Positions 10,901 to 23,016 of a DNA stretch of 64,000 nucleotides are shown here, piece by piece. Position numbers and translations under genes: made by a program. This DNA comes from Hyparrhenia diplandra (Eukaryota > Streptophyta > Magnoliopsida > Poales > Poaceae), in assembly GCA_015847255.1 (NCBI GenBank), contig JADLZK010000238.1:1-64000 (forward strand), given 5' to 3'. Under the pieces are notes generated by a model. The model saw nothing but the letters and a program-made list of their open reading frames with translations, was not told the DNA's origin and ran no database searches. Every line of letters starts with the position of its first letter. Position 1 is the stretch's first letter.

Positions 10901-13900
10901 CGCGAACTCAAAACAAAGAGAAGTTTCCAATCCGGCGGTAGAATCGAAGCTAGACTTTTTTTGGTTGTGGAATCAAATGCCTTGCCCTAGAGAACCTAAA
11001 TTCAAACAAGTGGACCATTAGAGACTTTTTCTAAGAATCACTTGCCATAGGCCTCAAAGTTGCACTTGTTTTTTTTTTTGAGCTCAAAGTAGCACTTGTT
11101 TAGAGTGAAATCTTAGAATTCCTTCAAAATCTCTATGTCGACCTACGAACCTAAAACAAGAAGGGTAACGACACTAAAGGAACATAGGAAGTTAGGGTGG
11201 ATAGGTTAGATGATGGTAGGATCAATTACATTGCGTTCCCCCAACCGTTAATATATGTTTCGGATGTGACATTAGGGACGCTGGCCTTGATTACAAGCAA
11301 GGCGAACTCAAAACAAAGAGATGTTTCCAATCCGCGATAGAATCGAAGCTAGACTTTTTCGCGGTTGTGGAATCAAATGCCTCGCCCTAGAGAACCTAAA
11401 TTCGAACAAGTGGACCACTAGAGTGTTTTTCTAAGAATCACTTGTCATAGGCCTCAAAGTAGCACTTGTTTAGAGTGAAATCTTGGAATTCCATCGAAAA
11501 ATCTTCAGGTCGACCAAACGAACCAAAAAACAAGAAGGGGAACGACACTAAAGGTACATAGGAAGTTAGGGTAGATAGGTTAGATGATGGTAGGATCAAT
11601 TACGCGTTCCCCAACCGTTAATATATGTTTCTCGGATGTGACATTAGGGATGGCCGGGCGTTGATTTCAGCGCGAACTCAAAACAAAGAGAAGTTTCCAA
11701 TCCGCCATAGAATCGAGCTAGACTTTTTCGCGGTTGTGGAATCAAATGCCTCGCCCTAGAGAACCTAAATTCGAACAAGTGGACCATTAGAGAGTTTTTC
11801 TAAGAATCACTTGCCATAGGCCTCAAAGTAGCACTTGTTTACAAAGTGAAATCTTAGAATTCCATCGAAAAATGCGGTGTCTCGACCTACGAACCTAAAA
11901 CAAGAAGGGGAACGACAAGAAAGGTACATAGGAAGTTAGGGTGGATAGGTTAGATAATGGTTGGATCAATTACATTGCGTTCCCCAACCGTTAATATATA
12001 TTTCTCGATGTGACATTAGGGACTGCCGGGCGTTGATTTCAGCGCGAACTCAAAACAAAGAGAAGTTTCCAATCCGGCGATAGAATCGAAGCTAGACTTT
12101 TCGCGGTTGTGGAATCAAATGCCTTGCCCTAGAGAACCTAAATTCAAACAAGTGGACCATTAGAGAGTTTTTCTAAGAATCACTTGCCATAGGCCTCAAA
12201 GTAGCAGTTTTTTTTTTTTTTTTTTGAGCTCAAAGTAGCACTTGTTTAGAGTGAAATCTTAGAATTCCATCAAAAATCTCTATGTCGACCTACGAACCCG
12301 AAACAAGAAGGGTAACGACACGAAAGGCACATAGGAAGTTAGGGTGGATAGGTTAGATGATTGTAGGATCAATTACATTGCGTTCGCCAACCGTTAATAT
12401 ATGTTTTCGGATGTGACATTAGGGACCGCTGGCGTTGATTTCAGCACGAACTACGAACAAAGAGAAGTTTCCAATCCGGCGATAGAATCGAGCTAGACTT
12501 TTTTGCGGATGTGGAATCAAATGCCTAACCCTATAGAACTTAAATTTGAACAAGTGGACCATTAAAGAGTTTTTCTATGAATCACTTGCCATAGGCCTCA
12601 AAGTAGCACTTGTTTAGAGTGAAATCTGGAATTCCATCAAAAATCTCTCGCGGTCGACCTACGAACCAAAACAACAAGAGGGGAACGACACCTAAAGGTA
12701 CATAGGAAGTTAGGGTGGATAGGTTAGATGATGGTAGGATCATTTACATTGCGTTCCCCAACCGTTAATATATGTTTCTCGATGTGACATTAGGGACCTG
12801 CGGCCTTGATTACAGGCGAACTCAAAACAAAGAGATGTTTCCAATCCGGCGATAGAATCGAGCTAGACTTTTTCGCGGTTGTGGAATCAAATGCCTCGCC
12901 CTAGAGAACCTAAATTCGAACAAGTGGACCACTAGAGTGTTTTTCTAAGAATCACTTGTTATAGGCCTCAAAGTAGCACTTGTTTAGAGTGAAATCTTGG
13001 AATTCCATCGAAAATCTCTGTGTCAACCAACGAACCTAAAACAAGAAGGGGAACGGCACGAAAGGTACATAGGAAGTTAGGGTGGATAGGTTAGATGATG
13101 GTAGGATCAATTACATTGCGTTCCCCAACCGTTAATATATGTTTTCGGATGTGACATTAGGGATCGGCGGGCGTTGATTTCAGCGAACTCAAAACAAAGA
13201 GAAGTTTCCAATCCGCCGTAGAATCGAAGCTAGACTTTTTCGCGGGTTGTGGAATCAAATGCCTCGCCCTAGAGAACCTAAATTCGAACAAGTGGACCAT
13301 TCGAGAGTTTTTCTAAGAATCACTTGCCATAGGCCACAAAGTAGCGCTTTATTTAGAGTGAAATCTTGAATTCCATCGAAAATCTCTCGTGGTCGACCAA
13401 AACGAACCGAAACAAGAAGGGTAACGACACCTAAAGGTACATAGGAAGTTAGGGTGGATAGGTTAGATGATGGTAGGATCAATTACATTGCGTTCCCCAA
13501 CCGTTAATATATGTTTCGGATGTGAGATTAGGGGGGACTGGCGGCGTTGATTTCAGCGAACTCAAAACAAAGAAAAGTTTCCAATCCGCGATAGAATCGA
13601 AGCTAGACTTTTTCGCGGTTGTGGAATCAAATGCCTCGCCCTAGAGAACCGAAATTCGAACAAGTGGACCATTAGAGTGTTTTTCTTAGAATCACTTGCC
13701 ATAGGCCTCAAAGTAGCACTTGTTTTTTGAACTCAAAGTAGCACTTGTTTAGAGGGAAATCTTAGAATTCCATCAAAAATCTCTATGTCGACCTACGAAC
13801 CGAAACAAGATGGGTAACGACATGAAAGGCACATAGGAAGTTAGGGTGGATAGGTTAGATGATGGTAGGATCAATTACATTGCGTTCGCCAACCGTTAAT

Positions 13901-14247
13901 ATATGTTTCTGGATGTGACATTAGGGGATCGCTGCCGTTGATTTCAGCGGGAACTACAAACAAAGGGAAGTTTCCAATCCGCGATAGAATCGAGCTAGAC
14001 TTTTTTTGCGGATGTGGAATCAAATGCCTAACCCTATAGAACTTAAATTTGAACAAGTGGACCATTAGAGAATTTTTCTTTGAATCACTTGCCATAGGCC
14101 TCAAAGTAGCACTTGTTTAGGTGAAATCTTGGAATTCCATCGAAAATCTCAGGTCGACCTACGAACCCAAAAACAAGAAGGGGGAACGCACGAAAGGTAC
14201 TTAGGAAATTAGGGTGGATAGGTTAGATGATGGTTGGATGAATTACA
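1961..14247 (+). repeat. Satellite array with four-monomer higher-order repeat
   Basis: About 33 tandem monomers are present. One class (A) is recognised by a preceding poly(T) insert and by gggtaacgacac, ggcacatagg, gcgttcgccaacc, gcggatgtgg, cctaaccctatagaac and ttctatgaatc. Poly(T) markers fall near 1976, 3139, 3909, 5409, 6559, 8059, 9565, 11069, 12207 and 13724. The spacings are about 1163, 770, 1500, 1150, 1500, 1506, 1504, 1138 and 1517 bp. The common unit is therefore four monomers, with three- and two-monomer versions. The monomer before each marker usually carries gatggttggatc and taatatatattt. The array is cut at aattaca by the Tekay-like element. The 367-bp size is close to twice a nucleosome repeat, as in many plant satellites. 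Confidence 0.93.
8043..8093 (-). mobile_element. Tiny poly(A) retroposition scar in satellite (representative copy)
   Basis: The 16-bp word ctcaaagtNgcacttg occurs at 8043-8058 and again at 8078-8093, flanking T(16)GAG at 8059-8077. Ordinary monomers carry the word once at this point. A duplicated target with a homopolymer between the copies is the signature of LINE-machinery retroposition of a nearly fully 5'-truncated RNA. On the minus strand it reads CTC followed by poly(A). The same arrangement recurs before every class-A monomer in all three arrays, with T runs of roughly 7 to 20 and GAG, GAA or TAA after them. One event therefore probably happened in an ancestral monomer and spread by array amplification. 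Confidence 0.65.
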
Positions 14248-17200
14248 TGTAACACCCTGGTTTTAAGCATGACATTAGCATCTGCATTTCATGAGCATAA
14301 TCATCATTTAGTCCTATGCAATCATGCACATGAAATGATAGGGGTCATTTGCTTGTTTAACTGTGGTTAATTTGCTTGCTATGTTTTGCCTTGTCATTTC
14401 ATGTATGAAATGTTTGCATAATTAGAAGTTTAATGTTTATTTATTCTTAATGATGTTTAGAGAAGGTGTTAGGGCATAATTGATGTTGGTCATGTTCCCC
14501 GACTTGATTTTATAATGATGGTTTGAATTCGTTTGACCTTGTTTGACCGTGAGAGTAATTTATCTTATTTTGCTCAAAAGTCCTAGCTAGAGGTTTTGCA
14601 TGTGTGTGCACTCTTCATGACTTGTGTAGATAATTTGTTGTAGAACAAAAAAGATGTCATAGGCCGATTGCTTGATAATGAGTGGATCATGTCGAAAAAT
14701 TCGAAGTTTGTTTGAATTGAGCTTGAATTAGGGTTTACTTTGACCGCTGAGTAGTTTCTCTTTGATCGATCATAGTTCCAAATCTAGGCCGAGTTTGGAG
14801 AAACTTTGTATAGGTGTTTTGCTCAGAATTTCAAGAGGAACATTTCGTTCAATTAGAGTTTTTGCTGATTCAGCATGGTTTCCGGAGGAAATTAGCAAAA
14901 ACAGAGAGAGGGGGAAAGAAAATCGGGCCAATGGGGCCTCCTCTTGCCCGACAGGCCCCCCCCGCCTGTTCGGCCGCCCCGATGCCGCGCGGGTCGCGTT
15001 TCCTTGCCACTCCCGCCGCACGCCCGTGCCTTCCCCGAGGAGGAAACGGCGGTCCCTTGCACCGCACTCCACTTCCCTTCCTTCTCCCACAAGCCAGCAA
15101 GAAGAAGAAGCCGCCGCCGCCGCCCCCTCCCGCCATTGCCGGCGCCGAGCGCGACCACCACCGCATCCCCGCCCCGTCCGCTCGCCTCTAGCTTCATCAG
15201 CTCCCCCGCGCCCCCTCGACCCCGCTGGACCATCCTGCAGCCAAGGGTGAGGGCCCATCGGCCGAATCCCGCCGCCGAAAAACCGGTCGGGCATGGCCGC
15301 CGCCGAGGCGAGGCGCACCATCGCGGAGCCGGCCGCGTTTTTTCCCGCCGTTATTAAATGTTCTAACATCACCTTGTGCTCTACCCTGTCCCAGACCAAT
15401 CGACGTGACTCGCCACCAGCAGCGATTAAACGCCACCGCCACCGAGCGCCATCGCCGCCAAGGGTGGTGCCGACGTGGGCGCTTCACCTCGCCACCTCGC
15501 CTAGCTAGCGCACGCACCGGTGCTGTGGGAGTGCTGGTGCCCACGCCCACCAATCGCGCCGCCGAGCCCCCTTACGGAACGCGTCCGCCAAGACCGCCGT
15601 CGCCGCCGCCCGGTGTGCGGCCGGCCAAGCACCTCCAAGTCGCCGCTTTATTCGACTGCGTAGTCGATGGCGCCGCCGCCGTGCTAAAGCACTTGCTCGC
15701 CTCGCTTTAGCCAGCCATCGCCGAAACCACCGGTCCGCTGCTGACCGGCCGCGGCCGCTCATCGCCGTAAGCGCCGCCATTACCGCTAGGGTGCGCCCTT
15801 AGGCCGCTTAAGGGCATGGATCGAGCATAGATCTCGCCGAGTAGGTTCGTTTGGTATACCGTTGGCCGGAACTCCACCGCGGGCTGAGATCCGCCGAGCA
15901 GCCCCGGGCCCCGCTTTGTGTCTATGACACGCGGGCCCCATGTGTTAGGTCCATTTTCTTTTTCGCTTTTTATTTTCCGTGAACGTGATTGATGTCTTAG
16001 AAAATCCATAACTTGCTTTTTAGCCCGGATTTGAGTAAGACAAATTTTGTTGTGATCCTTGTGAGTAGATCTACAATAGAAAAATATGAGATTAGGTTTT
16101 CTCGCAGTTTTTATATTTATCTAGATTTATTGCTTTAATTGCCATGTAAATAGGGAAATGCATATCTAATTCTTGGTGCATGATAAAATAGTGGTTCCTA
16201 TATGAAATGTTCATGTTTTTGGATGTAGAGTGCAGGGAAAAATATCATACATGCTATGTTCTGTTGTAGAAATGTGATTTTTGATTTATGTGCTATTTAT
16301 CATGCTTTCTTAGGAAATTCATAGAAACATAATTACTAGGGTTTTTGCCATGATACTTTTTGTACATGTATTTGTTACTGTCATGTACCTTCCCATGTTC
16401 ATGGTTAGGCGTTTCATGCTTTTCACAAGATACAAAAGTATTTTCATGCCTAGTTTCATTGATAGCTTGTCATTTTTGTGTAGTATAGTATGTGCATGAG
16501 TTTGCCATGAAATTTTTATGGTAGGCATGTTAGGCCAGTAGGATACTCTGGTAATTTTTGTAGATTTTTCTAAGGTGTTTATGTATTTATCATCTTTATG
16601 TTGCATAGTAAATGCTTGGAAAATGCAAGGTAATTTTATGGTAATACATTTTGGGTGGTCTACTATTTGTTCCTAGCATGAGTAGGACCTGTTGATGTGT
16701 TTAGTTTGATAGCCTTGTGCTTTTGGTCAATTTATTAATCCTAGCTTTTATATATTTAAAGTGTGCATGTGTAGTGTTTGTTTAGGAAATATCATTTCAT
16801 GTGATTTAGTTTATCTTTTGGCTTAACCAGTAGGTTTAGTTGGTAGATTATGACTTGTCTTGCTTGCTGGAAAGGTTCTAGGTGAAGTGCATGCTTGAGT
16901 GATTTTTAGTAGATGTTGTAGGTTATGGTTTGTTCGAAAACAGAGCCTCTGTTTTTGCTGTTTTCGAGGCTGTAGATGTTAGAATCTGGTCGAGAGTGTA
17001 TTGAATGATTTGTAGATAATTTTGTTAGCTTTCCAACGAGTATTTGTTTGCTACATTTGGAGTTATAGAACTCCCTGCGGTGACTGTTTTAGTAACAAAC
17101 ATGTCTAGCTGCCATTTTCGTGTTTAGTGAAATAGGGTGTTTGATGGATGTAGGTTATTAGGTTTCTTGTGTAGTTATATTTATGTTTCTACGTAAGAGA

Positions 17201-19816
17201 TATCCACTTGCTAGTATCATACATCATAATGCATTCATCCATCATTTTATCTCATTTATATGCAAGCAAGTGCATTGGTATTAATCAATCTTGCATATGT
17301 ATGCATCATATCAGGATCGGAGGAGTTAGTTCGGGAGGAGATCAAGGAGCGTGGAGGTCAACCTTCATCATCTCGAGTGTAGCCAAAAGACCCCACAGGA
17401 GAAGGAGGACCGGGACTCAAGCTTCCGTGAGGACTCTAACTTCTTCCTACTACTTTTCCGAAGGCAAGCCCCGGTGCATGCTGAACTTTCCTATGCTTTC
17501 TAAATTAACTTGTTGAGTCCTTTTATGAATGCTGCATTAAGTATAGGAAGTGGTCAAAACCGTTGATGCACGATATCCTTGTCGAAGTTGTTGACCTATC
17601 CTATTTAGGAGTCTAGGTTAAATAAATGCTCGATTATGGTGATTACAAGAGACAGTGATTTCGGTCACTTGTGAGGTTTGTTGTTGGGTTAATCACGTTG
17701 GTGGTTAACAAGTCAGCCGCCGAGAACCCGAATAATAAAACATGTGAGATCGGATGGATATTGTGGTCTTCCATCCGATCAGCTAAGGACTTTACCCTTT
17801 GTCGGAAGGCGCCGGAAGTTGAACGCACTGTTCATATAGTAGGCTCTGCCGGGTCGCGGAGCCACGAAGCTTGTGAGATTGTTAGGGGCCGGTACTTGTA
17901 CGCTTAACGCCCCTCCTAGGCGTGGTCGGTTGGGTTTGTCAAAGAAGCGAGGCGCACGGCGCCGTCTTCGTTGTTCGCCACTTGGTGGCTCGAGAGGAGG
18001 GGGTTCCCGACAGTCCGGAGACATACGCCCCTAACATCTTGAAGTGATTAGGTCTGCAATGAGACGTAGACCTAGTGTATGACAGGGTATTCGCCACCGG
18101 TCAAGAATCGATTTGAATCGCCATCTCTCCCGGACGTGAGAACCCGGGATGCTTCCGCCGCATCGTAGTCTAATATCACAATAATGGTTACTTTATTCAT
18201 GCCGCTGGATGTTAAAATGTTGATCAAGTTACTTATACCGTTATTTATATATCGCCGTGAGCATATGTTTTAATCTTGACTATACAGACTTATGGTTATG
18301 TATATAATAACAACCTTTTAACTTGGAAGAACCTGAGTAGTATGGGTAGGCGCACAAATCAACTTTATTTCTGAAATAAATGTGAGTCACCGGCTCCAGA
18401 TAAAGCCAAGCATACTCCTTGGAGTCTTTTCCTTATTTTCTCGGTTTAAGACGGGTAAGTCTTGCGGAGTACAATTGAGTACTCACGGGTTAATTCCCAC
18501 CGCTGCAGGTGTGACTCCGTCTAGCATGGTTCTAGCCTTGTTGTGATGTCTTTGCGGGTTGAAGAGTAATGCCTAGGGCATGGCGTCTCCATATTTCCTG
18601 TCTCATGCTATTATAGGGGTGACATTATGTTGGCACTATCTAATTTATTTTGATTTCCGCTGTATTTTTGAAAGCTATTGCTTCCAAGACTCTGAATTAC
18701 TTTTGAAATAAATGTGTACATCGCACTCGATTATAATATATTCAAATTTGGTTTGAGATACTTATGGATTGGGACTACCGAGCTCAACGATCTTGGTTGT
18801 ATTGTTGATGAGTTTGAAATCACTCTAAGATTTTCGGAATACCGGGTTTATATGGACTCAAGTGTAGATCGCGATTGCTTCGGTAATTGCGAATTATACT
18901 TGATTTCTTATAAATTGGTCGGCTCATCACAAACTGTATCGAGCTTAGTGCAGTACTTAACAATCCGATCTAGTATTAAAATTTAAATGAACCACTTATC
19001 TTTTTGTGAAAATTTTGCGAAACAAAATCTTTTCGCTGGTGTGAGTAAAAGTTTGCGAAAAATTAATAGTGCCATGGTCATACCCTTATGCCCAATTAAG
19101 GACAGTCAGTGGCTTTACTAACTTGGGATGGGTTATTGCATCATATTTTGTTGTTTGTGCTTGGTTGCCGCGGCGGCCAAAGAGTACGGGGCTACTCACT
19201 TGAGTAGTCATGTATGGATCGAAATACCTCTACGCCCCTGTAAATGATGTTCAATGCCTCTACGCCCAAGGTAAGGTGTGAGTCGTGAGAGCATGATCGG
19301 ATAAACGCCGGTCTAGGGGGTAAAAATAAAATGTTTTGAGAGCTCCATGGTCGGGTAGTGCCCCCTCGAGACTTGTGTATGGGTACACAGTGTGTGCCGG
19401 GTGTAAATTGTGTTTTTCCGCAAGGTATGCGATGCGTCGGGTGGACCCGACGAAGGTGTATATGCAATTTAAATTCATGCATTGCATAATTATATTGTGG
19501 GGCTGAAATGAAAACTGCGGGTACACTAACTACGCGAAAACGTGTAGATCGACTAGTTGCGATTTATTTTCTTTTTGAGAGAACGTAGATGTGCCACCAT
19601 TTATAACGAGTAGTATCTTATCTTTCCTATTCCGCGTGAGGACGTAAGATACGCCATGCATCATGTCATTCATGCATCCGCACCAATAAAATGAAATAAA
19701 AGTATTTCTTTTCTTACCTTTATTCCCCGCCTCTCCCCTTAGTGAGTACTTGTCCCTTTTTGTTAAGATTGACCTATCTCGTTCTCAATCTCACATAATC
19801 TTCCAAATCTGTTACA
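14248..19816 (+). repeat. 5' LTR of the Tekay-like element
   Basis: Bases 14248-18914 match 25169-29853, which defines the LTR. The 3' border is placed at 19816 because TGTTACA (19810-19816) is the exact inverted complement of the LTR start TGTAACA, giving 5569 bp. AATAAAATGAAATAAAAG near 19686 could serve as polyadenylation signals in the R/U5 part. A primer-binding site directly after the end is not clear: attggctc resembles only the start of the initiator-Met site. The alternative end at about 18914, where homology to the 3' copy stops, does not end in CA. Short open frames in the GC-rich block are not credible genes. Confidence 0.75.
14930..15950 (+). other. GC-rich block inside the Tekay-like LTR
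   Basis: This is a strongly GC-rich block with CCGCCG runs and many CG sites, inside an otherwise AT-rich LTR. Its counterpart in the 3' LTR is 25840-26890. Unlike the flanking LTR sequence, the two copies differ by many small length changes here. A splice-donor-like ccaag|ggtgaggg occurs near 15241, and ccaag|gtgaggg near 26157 in the other copy. The block could be a 5' untranslated or promoter region of the element or captured host sequence. Overlapping open frames on both strands (for example 209 codons at 14770-15399, minus) are what unbiased GC-rich DNA gives by chance, and they are not kept between the LTRs. Confidence 0.5.
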
Positions 19817-20796
19817 ATTGGCTCTTTCATCCTGTGGATTAGCAATAATACCGCTAGAGACATGTTGTTCCGCCCGCCCCGGTATCTTCACATATGGGTA
19901 AGCGGATCGATAGAGACCCCGAACCATAGATGACCGCACCCTAGGCAGCTCGGATCATCACTAGAATTAATCTTTCCATTCCCGCCCTACCTTATAGCCT
20001 GTTTGGATAAGTCGAATATCACCGAATATGAGCCATCACCTGAAGTTGTTAACGATGCTAAAGTCCACGCCCCGAGAAGTTGATGTTGGAACAACCAAGG
20101 CTTTGCTAGAGGTAGCTACTTTACGCTTTCTAGATTGACTTTTGTTTCGCCACTTGTCGGTAAAGGAGAGCCGAGCTTTCGAGAAAGGATTTCTATCGAC
20201 TCTATCATAACCATCACCATTCCTACACGCCAAATGTAGAAGAAGATTAAGATGGAGAAGACAAAGAATAAAGAATGATGGAAGTAGTGTCTCCAATCTC
20301 CTAGAAGTTTCAGTAGTCACCACCGCCTCTTTAGATTCCGCTAGTTAATGGCTAGTCCGTCCTATCGTAGGAAGAAAAATCTTATCCTCGATTTTGCCAC
20401 CTACCTACCCCTATCCCTAGTGATCCCGCATTTTATCAAGAGGCTATCGACACGGAAGACCTTGAAGTAACCGACCCTACAGATATTAATCGAGCCTTTG
20501 ATGAGTTTAATGGGAGAGTTCCATTTGGTGAAGCAATGTGCGCAATTTCGATATCACGGTCATGGTGACTATATCGAACCTTGATTACGCTGCATATTGG
20601 ATGGAGAAGTTGATTTGTCGCATAATCCGTGATCAACCATGATTATTGCGATGATGGGTGTGATGCCATTGGATTTATGGTTACCTGTATTTGTTGAATG
20701 AATTTATTATCGCAATAAATTCTGCGTAACTTTAAATTTAATGCATTTACACTATGTCAACATCATCCGAGAATTTTTATTGGTTGGATTATGCAG
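19817..20796 (+). other. Untranslated leader of the Tekay-like element
   Basis: This is the stretch between the inferred 5' LTR end and the gag start. It holds no credible open frame of its own. Just before the gag ATG it reads ttttattggttggattatgcag, a pyrimidine-rich run ending in AG that resembles a 3' splice site. A plausible branch-like region lies upstream (acactatgtcaacatcat). A leader intron ending at 20796 is possible but inferred. No convincing tRNA primer-binding site was seen at 19817. Confidence 0.4.
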
Positions 20797-21860
20797 ATGG
20801 TTAAAACACGCCAAGCGCCGGAGGGAGCAACCAACCGCCACCACCACCTCCCTCATCAACCCGAACCGTTCCTTGACGAGTGTCCGGGTGAGTTTGCGCA
20901 ACATCTCGTGCAACACCGCATTGGTGAAGGAAGACGTAATATTGATGCGTAAAATAGGCTCCAGTCATACAAGGAATTCAAGGAACCGATCCACCTAAGT
21001 TCACACATTCAAGTGAACCAAACGAGGCTGAAGAATGGATGGGTTTAGTGGAGGAAAAGTTCAGGTTGTTGGATTTAACCGAGGTGCAGAAGGCGGAGTT
21101 TGCCACTCATTTGCTTGAAGGACCAGCAGGAATTTGGTGGAGGACTCGTCGTGCCACCTACCCAGCTAATACTTCTATTACCTGGGATATGTTCACGGCA
21201 GCTTTCCGTGATGCTTATATTCATCCAAGTGTGATTGCTATGAAGTTGGGTGAATTTATCAAACTTAATCAGGATGACAAGACCATCACTGCGTACCTTG
21301 AAGATTTCAATCATTTGTCCAGATGTGCACCACATATGGTGGATACCGAAGAGAAGAAAATAGAAAGTTTCAAAAGAGGGCTTTAATCTCAAGATGCGTA
21401 AGACTATTGGAGCCCCATTCCAAAAGAGCTTCAATGAGTTCGCGTCGCTGATCGCTTGTTGCGTGAGGAGAGCAACAACGATATATCGGGCCGCCAAGAG
21501 CAAGAAGAGACCAATGGAAACTAGTGCGAAGCCGGAACAAGGTTCTCGCTCATTAGTCATCCAAGCTCCTACCAACCAGATGCACCACCGCAAGAGGAGC
21601 CGCAACTTGAGAGTTCTCGCTACGGGGAAGGCTCATGTTACACTTGCTCCGTGAGCCCACACGGATCTTGTTGGATATAGTGCTTCTACTCACAACAAGT
21701 GCTATAATTGTGGGACGCCGGGACATTTTTCTAGGTTTTGCCCACAACCCAAGAGTAGCCCAACCCTACGTGCAAAGGGTTGGACAAATTAACTCCACCA
21801 ATGTTGAAGAAAGTCCGTATGAGTCTCAGAATCGGCCGGCACTTGCCTAGTCAACAATCA
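20797..21860 (+). pseudogene. gag: Gag of the Tekay-like element (decayed)
   Basis: Gag forms the virus-like particle and packages element RNA. The ATG at 20797 opens MVKTRQAPEG, a basic start of the kind seen in this clade. A stop near 20950 breaks the frame. The best part is 21039-21386, with the core retrotransposon-gag motifs LLEGPAGIWWRTR, ITWDMFTAAFRDAYI and YLEDFNHLSRCAP. It is followed by a stop where gag would normally continue. In another frame, 21700-21741 encodes CYNCGTPGHFSRFC, an intact CCHC zinc knuckle for RNA binding. At least two frame changes separate these parts. The gene runs directly into protease. Identity as chromovirus gag is secure; the exact ends are approximate. 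Confidence 0.85.
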
Positions 21861-22245
21861 CAATCTTTGCGGGTATTGTTTGACTCGATCATCTCACTCT
21901 TTTATGAGCCAAGCTTTTGCCCAAGAACATAATGAGCAGATATCAGATTTGGGTTATGGTTATCGATTAGCTCAAACAGAGCCGATCAACTTTTACCAGA
22001 AGGTTGTCGAAATGCAGATTAGAATTGGCAATTTACAGATCTTCACCTCCCTGATAGTATTACCCGGGCTGAGTTTGGATGTCATTTTGGGAATGAATTG
22101 GATGAAGACATGGGGAGTAATTATAGACACCCTGAATAGGGTCATCCATTTGAAAGATCCCCGTGATGGAAATGAACACCAGATAATTCTCCCCAAAACC
22201 CCTAATCTGAATCGTGTCTCCGCCGCTCTACAAGTCACTCGTATA
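21861..22245 (+). pseudogene. Aspartic protease of the Tekay-like element (active site damaged)
   Basis: This segment would process the Gag-Pol polyprotein. An open frame runs from 21880 to 22395. The region begins with LFDS at 21876-21887, where an aspartic protease should carry Asp-Ser/Thr-Gly. Here the Gly-Ala part is missing and the reading frame shifts, so HSFMSQAFA follows in a different phase. The C-terminal half is good: GLSLDVILGMNWMKTWGVI (about 22069-22125) matches the hydrophobic-Gly block that closes the retropepsin fold, then a linker leads to RT. The damage falls on a G/C word (tctgga-type), as do many doubtful differences in this window, so it may be a sequence error. Otherwise the copy is catalytically dead. 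Confidence 0.75.
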
Positions 22246-23016
22246 TCAGATATACCAGTGGTATGTGAGTTTCCCGATGTTTTTCCGGAAGACTTACCAG
22301 GTTTACCACCAGACAGAGATGTTGAGTTCGCCATAGAGCTTCTACCAGGGACAACACCGATATCCGTAAGGCCTTATAGGATGCCGCCTACCTAATTGGC
22401 TGAGTTGAAAGTTTAGATACAAGAGTTGCTAGATAAAGGTTTGATTAGACCAAGCTCTTCACCATGGGGATGTCCTGCTCTTTTTGTGAAGAAAAAGGAC
22501 CAATCTTTGAGGATGTGTGTGGATTATCGACCACTCAATGCGGTGTGATCCAAGAACAAGTGTCCTTTGCCACGCATTGACATTCTCTTTGATCCGTTGT
22601 CCAAAGCAAAAGTTTTCTCCAAAATCGATCTTCGTTCAGGCTATCATCAAATCAAGATCAGGCCACAAGATATTCCAAAGACTGCTTTCTCTACAAAATA
22701 TGGGTTGTATGAGTATCTTGTCATGTCCTTTGGCTTGACAAATGCTCCAGCTCATTTTATGTGCCTAATGAATTCGGTATTCATGCCCGAAGTTAGACAA
22801 ATTGTGGTTGTGTTTATCGATGATATTTTGGTATATTTCGTAAAATGAAGAAGACCATGCAACAAGATCGAATAATAGTATTAGCCGTGCTCGAGAGAGC
22901 ACAAACTTTATGCTAAGTTTAGCAAATGTGAGTTTTGGCTAAAGAAGGTACAATTTCTTGGACATGTCTTATCAGAAGATGGAATTTCAGTGGATCCAAG
23001 CAAAGTTTAGGAAGTC
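22246..23016 (+). pseudogene. Reverse transcriptase of the Tekay-like element (interrupted)
   Basis: This is a Ty3/gypsy RT, which copies element RNA into DNA in the particle. Motifs in order: EFPDVFPEDLPGLPPDRDVEF at the N terminus, IRPSSSPWGCPALFVKKKD, RMCVDYRPLN, CPLPRID, FSKIDLRSGYHQIKI, YEYLVMSFGLTNAPA and the catalytic FIDDILVY at 22813-22836 with both Asp intact. Stops occur at 22393-22395, 22414-22416 (TAG), near 22545 (TGA) and 23008-23010 (TAG), plus a frame change just after the catalytic box near 22845. Two of the TAGs stand where Gln is usual. RT is contiguous with protease upstream and RNase H downstream, as in one pol gene. Confidence 0.88.

Noticed and set aside
1..14247. CRISPR array
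   Set aside because: The repeats are 367-bp units without unique spacers, in a plant-type context.
15293..15508. Host gene exon near a donor-like GTGAGG
   Set aside because: It lies inside an LTR that is present twice; no domain or conserved frame was found.
14762..15710. Long overlapping open frames on both strands of the GC-rich LTR block
   Set aside because: GC-rich DNA gives such frames by chance. They overlap each other, show no family motif and are not preserved in the other LTR.
18714..18986. 90-codon open frame near the end of the LTR homology
   Set aside because: It spans the point where homology with the 3' LTR stops, and the 3' copy (29650-29841) ends differently. It has no recognisable domain.
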